A DNA stretch of 64,000 bases from Opisthorchis felineus (Eukaryota; Platyhelminthes; Trematoda; Opisthorchiida; Opisthorchiidae), in the NCBI GenBank assembly GCA_004794785.1, contig SJOL01006393.1, positions 384,323-448,322 of the forward strand. The letters run 5' to 3'. Each line of letters begins with the position of its first letter. The first letter of the stretch is position 1. This document shows positions 60,949-64,000 of this stretch, piece by piece. A model generated the notes under the pieces. That model did no database searches and was not told where the DNA came from. It worked only from the letters and a program-made list of their open reading frames with translations. A program made the translations under genes and the position numbers.

Positions 60949-62684
60949 GTAGGTGCACTATGATTCCTATGAAAGTAACCAATTATTGAATAGTGAATTT
61001 TACGTCAACTGAAACTTTCCCAGCTACCCAGATTTAGCTCGATGACTTTTCAATTAGTCTCAAACATTATTTGGCTGAGCTGACAGTTCCGCTAAAACCT
61101 GTCTTTTTTCTTCGGGTTTCAATAAGGTAAAGAGTACAGAAAATGTTGGGAATAAAGCCGTGCTCAAAAATGCCTATCAATACTGACTCAGAACCAATAC
61201 TCAGTCGGACTAGTTTAGCGAACGGGAAAGACACTTACTCCTTAACTTCGAAGGTGTCTCCCTGAGGCACAAGTCGTGTTCGGCTTTAAGACGTGTATGT
61301 ACTGCAGCCGGGTCGTGTGGCACAGACCACTAGAGGCATTGCTCTGTAAAAAGGTAGCCATGTAGTCTTCGAATTCGCACACAGTTGTGGAGATGCCTAT
61401 ATTGACAGCGCCGATAGACGTCTTGGAACGCGTGATGACATGTTAAGAATGTTGTATTCCTGAATGTTTCATGACAGAAATCGTCATCCTGTATCACCGA
61501 TGACCGAACATTTTTTAGTTGTCGGCTATCCGATTCGTCCGGTTGAATCATTTTGAATCTTGCAGCGCAACACAAACCGCGAAGTTTTAGCAATCAAACC
61601 ACACCAATCCCGACCATGCATACAAGAAATGTTGGTTATCCTGGCGTTATTCAGGCGGTCTGAAGAAATCAACCGATCACCATTGTTTATACTACTCATT
61701 TCCTATGCTTAGTGTGCTTCCGTGAGTGACGATAAGGAAAGAAAACGTAGCATATTGCAATATGCGTTTTAATCAGTTCCATCGAGATGCATGAGAAGTA
61801 GGCAGCGTTTCAAATTGAAGAGTGATATTCGTATAAGCGCATCTGCAGATGCATGCATAGGGTGAGATCCTGCAATCTGTTTTTATTTCCATTTAAATAC
61901 CCATTTCCTCATTGTTTGAACCTTATGCTTCTCCTTCCCATTCTCGCCTGTTATTTCCCACCGTTTATCTTTATCGTCTGTCGGGCGACTGACTGGTACC
62001 AAACAAATAACTCAGCATGTTGGTCAGGCTATTAAGCAAAAACAACTTGAAAATCCTTGAATGCAACGTCGGGGAAAAACAGTGCTGGGCCTGTCTCCGT
62101 GGACACATTGTGGTTGTAGGGGTTCTCGACATGCACACACACATAATTGTTCGTTTCCTTTTCACCTTCACATGAAATCATCTTGTCCACCTCTCCATTT
62201 GTACAGACGGTTCTCTAGCTATACCTGCGCCAGCCGTTCTTCTTGTTTCACAGATTTAGCCTAAATGATACTTTTTATTTATATGCATTTTACTCATCAA
62301 GTGAAAAGTTTAATTGAGTGGTCATGTAAAACAAATTAAAGTCCCAACATTTATGGTTGGTATCTGACTGATGCCAGTTACTGCCAAGTTGGATTAAATT
62401 AAATTCCAGAAACACAGGATAAATTGTGCGGAAAAACTGTTGAAAAATTGCTGAACCACAAAACGACGCAAAATGTGGCGAACTTATTCAAGTTGATGAC
62501 CGGTGGCGGCCGAATAAATTCTTGTGTCTCGTGCGTCGTCAGTTCAATTCAATTTATCAGCTATAAACCGTGTACCATAGGCACATTGGTTCCAGCTGCC
62601 ACAGTTTCGATCACCGGAAAACGGGAGTGTGAAACATACAACCAAGCCTTGGAGGCATGTTCAGTTTGTTCGGAAATTGGGTAG
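60949..62684. other. Intron after exon d: no exon found
   Basis: I searched for the next family block (ALVHILQ / DFL-D-type) and did not find it. Short frames only. Confidence 0.55.
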
Positions 62685-64000
62685 CTACGCATTGAAGGCG
62701 ATAGCTTTGATGCATGAGTGCCACTGACTACGCGATTGGGCCATTTCTGCCAATGTCATTAACCACTGATGATTTGAGTCCCTGGGTCCCCATCCAGAGA
62801 GGTGGCAGTTGCCCACCCGACTAAGTTTACTGGCTAGAGTTTTCGTACTTCGTTGCCACGTCATACACTGTCCACCTCTCGGTCGCTTCCACTCAGCACA
62901 GGGCTGGGCGAAAAGAGCTCTGCGAGGCAGATGATCTTCTGGCATGCGGAGTACATGTCTCAACCAGCGCAGCCTATGAAGCGTGAGTAATCCATCCATC
63001 GCGGGAGAGTTCCTTCTTCCTAAAACAGCCTGGCGTACCTCGGCATTACTAATACGATGTTCCCCGCCAGACCTGACCAATGTTTCGCAGGCACCGATGA
63101 TCGAACACTGACATCTTCCGTATGTCCTCTGCGCGTAGGGGCCACGTCTCTGATCCATAAAGCAGTATAGATTACACCACCGCAGTGTGATCTCTTCCCT
63201 AGACAGACAACCTCACGTCACGCCGGCGTCATTGGTGTCGCAGATTGGCAAAAGCTGCTCTGGCCTTTCCAATTCGAGAAATAATCTCATCTCCAGCCAG
63301 TCCACCGGAAATTATACAGCTGCCCAGGTAAACAAATCTATCTACCACGTCGATTGGCTCGCCTGCAAGTATGAGGTGTGGGTTTGATCCCACCCAGTCT
63401 TGTAGCAGCACTTTACAATTTGCAGGTGTGAAGCGCATGCCAAACCGTGCGGCAGAGTTATTTAGGTTATTTAAAATCGTCCGCACTTGGAAGGGATCTG
63501 AACCAAGGAGAGCAATATCGTCTGCATACTGAGTGTCTGTGGGGGAACGTCTCGAGAGCATTTCGACTCCCGAGGTTTCAGAGGCAGGCAGAGAAATTTC
63601 AAGCAGCATATCAACAACAAAGTTGAAGAGGAAAGGGGAAAGAGGACAGCCTTGTCTTACCCCACAGAACGTGGCGAACTTAGGCGAGAGCTTCCCGTAT
63701 ACTCGTACGCGCCCACAGGATTTCGCATACAGTGCCCTCATAAGGGATAGCAATTTTACAGGGACACATTTGATCGCCAGACTCTGCCAAAGTTGCTGAC
63801 GATCGACAGAATCAAAAGCGGCTTTCAAATCAAGAAAAACGACCAACGTGGGATATCTTAAGGAGTGGCGCTGTTCGAAAATTTGTCTCAAGGTAAAGAT
63901 ATGGTGGATACATCCTCGACCAGGGCGAAACCCAGCTTGATTCTCACGAATCTGTCTCTTCCGATAATCCATCAACCTGCGCAAAATAATGCCAGAGGGC
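62685..64000 (-). mobile_element. RTE-type non-LTR retrotransposon, 3' two-thirds (minus strand, cut by the window end)
   Basis: This is the best preserved RTE copy here. From 63984 down to 63229 an uninterrupted 251-residue RT frame shows ENQAGFRPGRGCIHHIFTLR, VVFLDLKAAFDSVDR, CGVRQGCPLSPFLFNF, QYADDIALL and YLGSCIISGGLAGDEI. It then meets in-frame stops (TGA, TAG, TAA at about 63229-63170), still reads LLYGSETWPLRAEDIRK, then shifts frame into ISNAEVRQAVLGR, LRWLRHVLRMPEDHLPRRAL and GWGPRD, ending at 62685. The catalytic YADD is intact, but the stops and frameshift make the copy inactive. The 5' endonuclease lies past 64000. Confidence 0.92.

Overview
The window looks like eukaryotic, non-coding-rich DNA from a parasitic flatworm, most likely a digenean trematode. 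It has one gene cut into short exons by introns of about 20 kb, many decayed RTE-type non-LTR retrotransposons, a Penelope-like reverse transcriptase, tRNA-derived SINEs and hammerhead-ribozyme relics. There is no sign of bacterial gene organisation. The lineage call is an inference from repeat content and exon style; I cannot name the species.

One protein-coding gene is supported. Four plus-strand exons (16113-16214, 37899-37997, 40701-40804, 60425-60948) join in perfect phase and encode the end of the PH domain and the whole C2 domain of a Ras GTPase-activating protein of the SynGAP/DAB2IP/RASAL2 (fly raskol) family. The three introns are about 21.7, 2.7 and 19.6 kb. The PH start lies upstream of 16113, unrecognised or outside the window. 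The catalytic GAP domain must lie beyond 64000. At least 44.8 kb of the window (16113-60948) is therefore one partial gene.

Region by region. 1-2790 is a near-perfect inverted duplication (arms of at least 1064 bp, six mismatches found by eye) around a 662-bp spacer that carries a hammerhead-like core. 3095-3205 is a SINE piece and 3787-3838 a decayed hammerhead relative. A 100-bp hammerhead-bearing insert flanked by a perfect 13-bp direct repeat sits at 9708-9807. The first intron holds a TA microsatellite (19053-19095), RTE debris on both strands (21450-24370) and a possible BEL/Pao gag remnant (25560-26260). The short second intron holds another copy of the 9.7-kb hammerhead repeat (39978-40060). 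The third intron holds a long degenerate RTE element (about 42.4-45.0 kb), a hammerhead motif with nested stems (45695-45807), a complete 212-bp SINE with 15-bp target-site duplication (47752-47963), two further reverse-transcriptase remnants (50.9-51.2 and 55.6-55.9 kb), a compound TA repeat (57098-57212), an LTR-like segment (about 58.5-58.9 kb) and a Penelope-like RT remnant (59.3-60.2 kb). Downstream of the last exon a reverse-strand RTE copy (62685-64000) runs off the window.

The most interesting theme is hammerhead relics of two sequence families, five copies in total, in the same window as a Penelope-like RT remnant. The family pairing is known from trematodes and other animals, but the link between these particular copies is inferred. 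All motif and fold statements come from reading by eye; no search or folding program was run.
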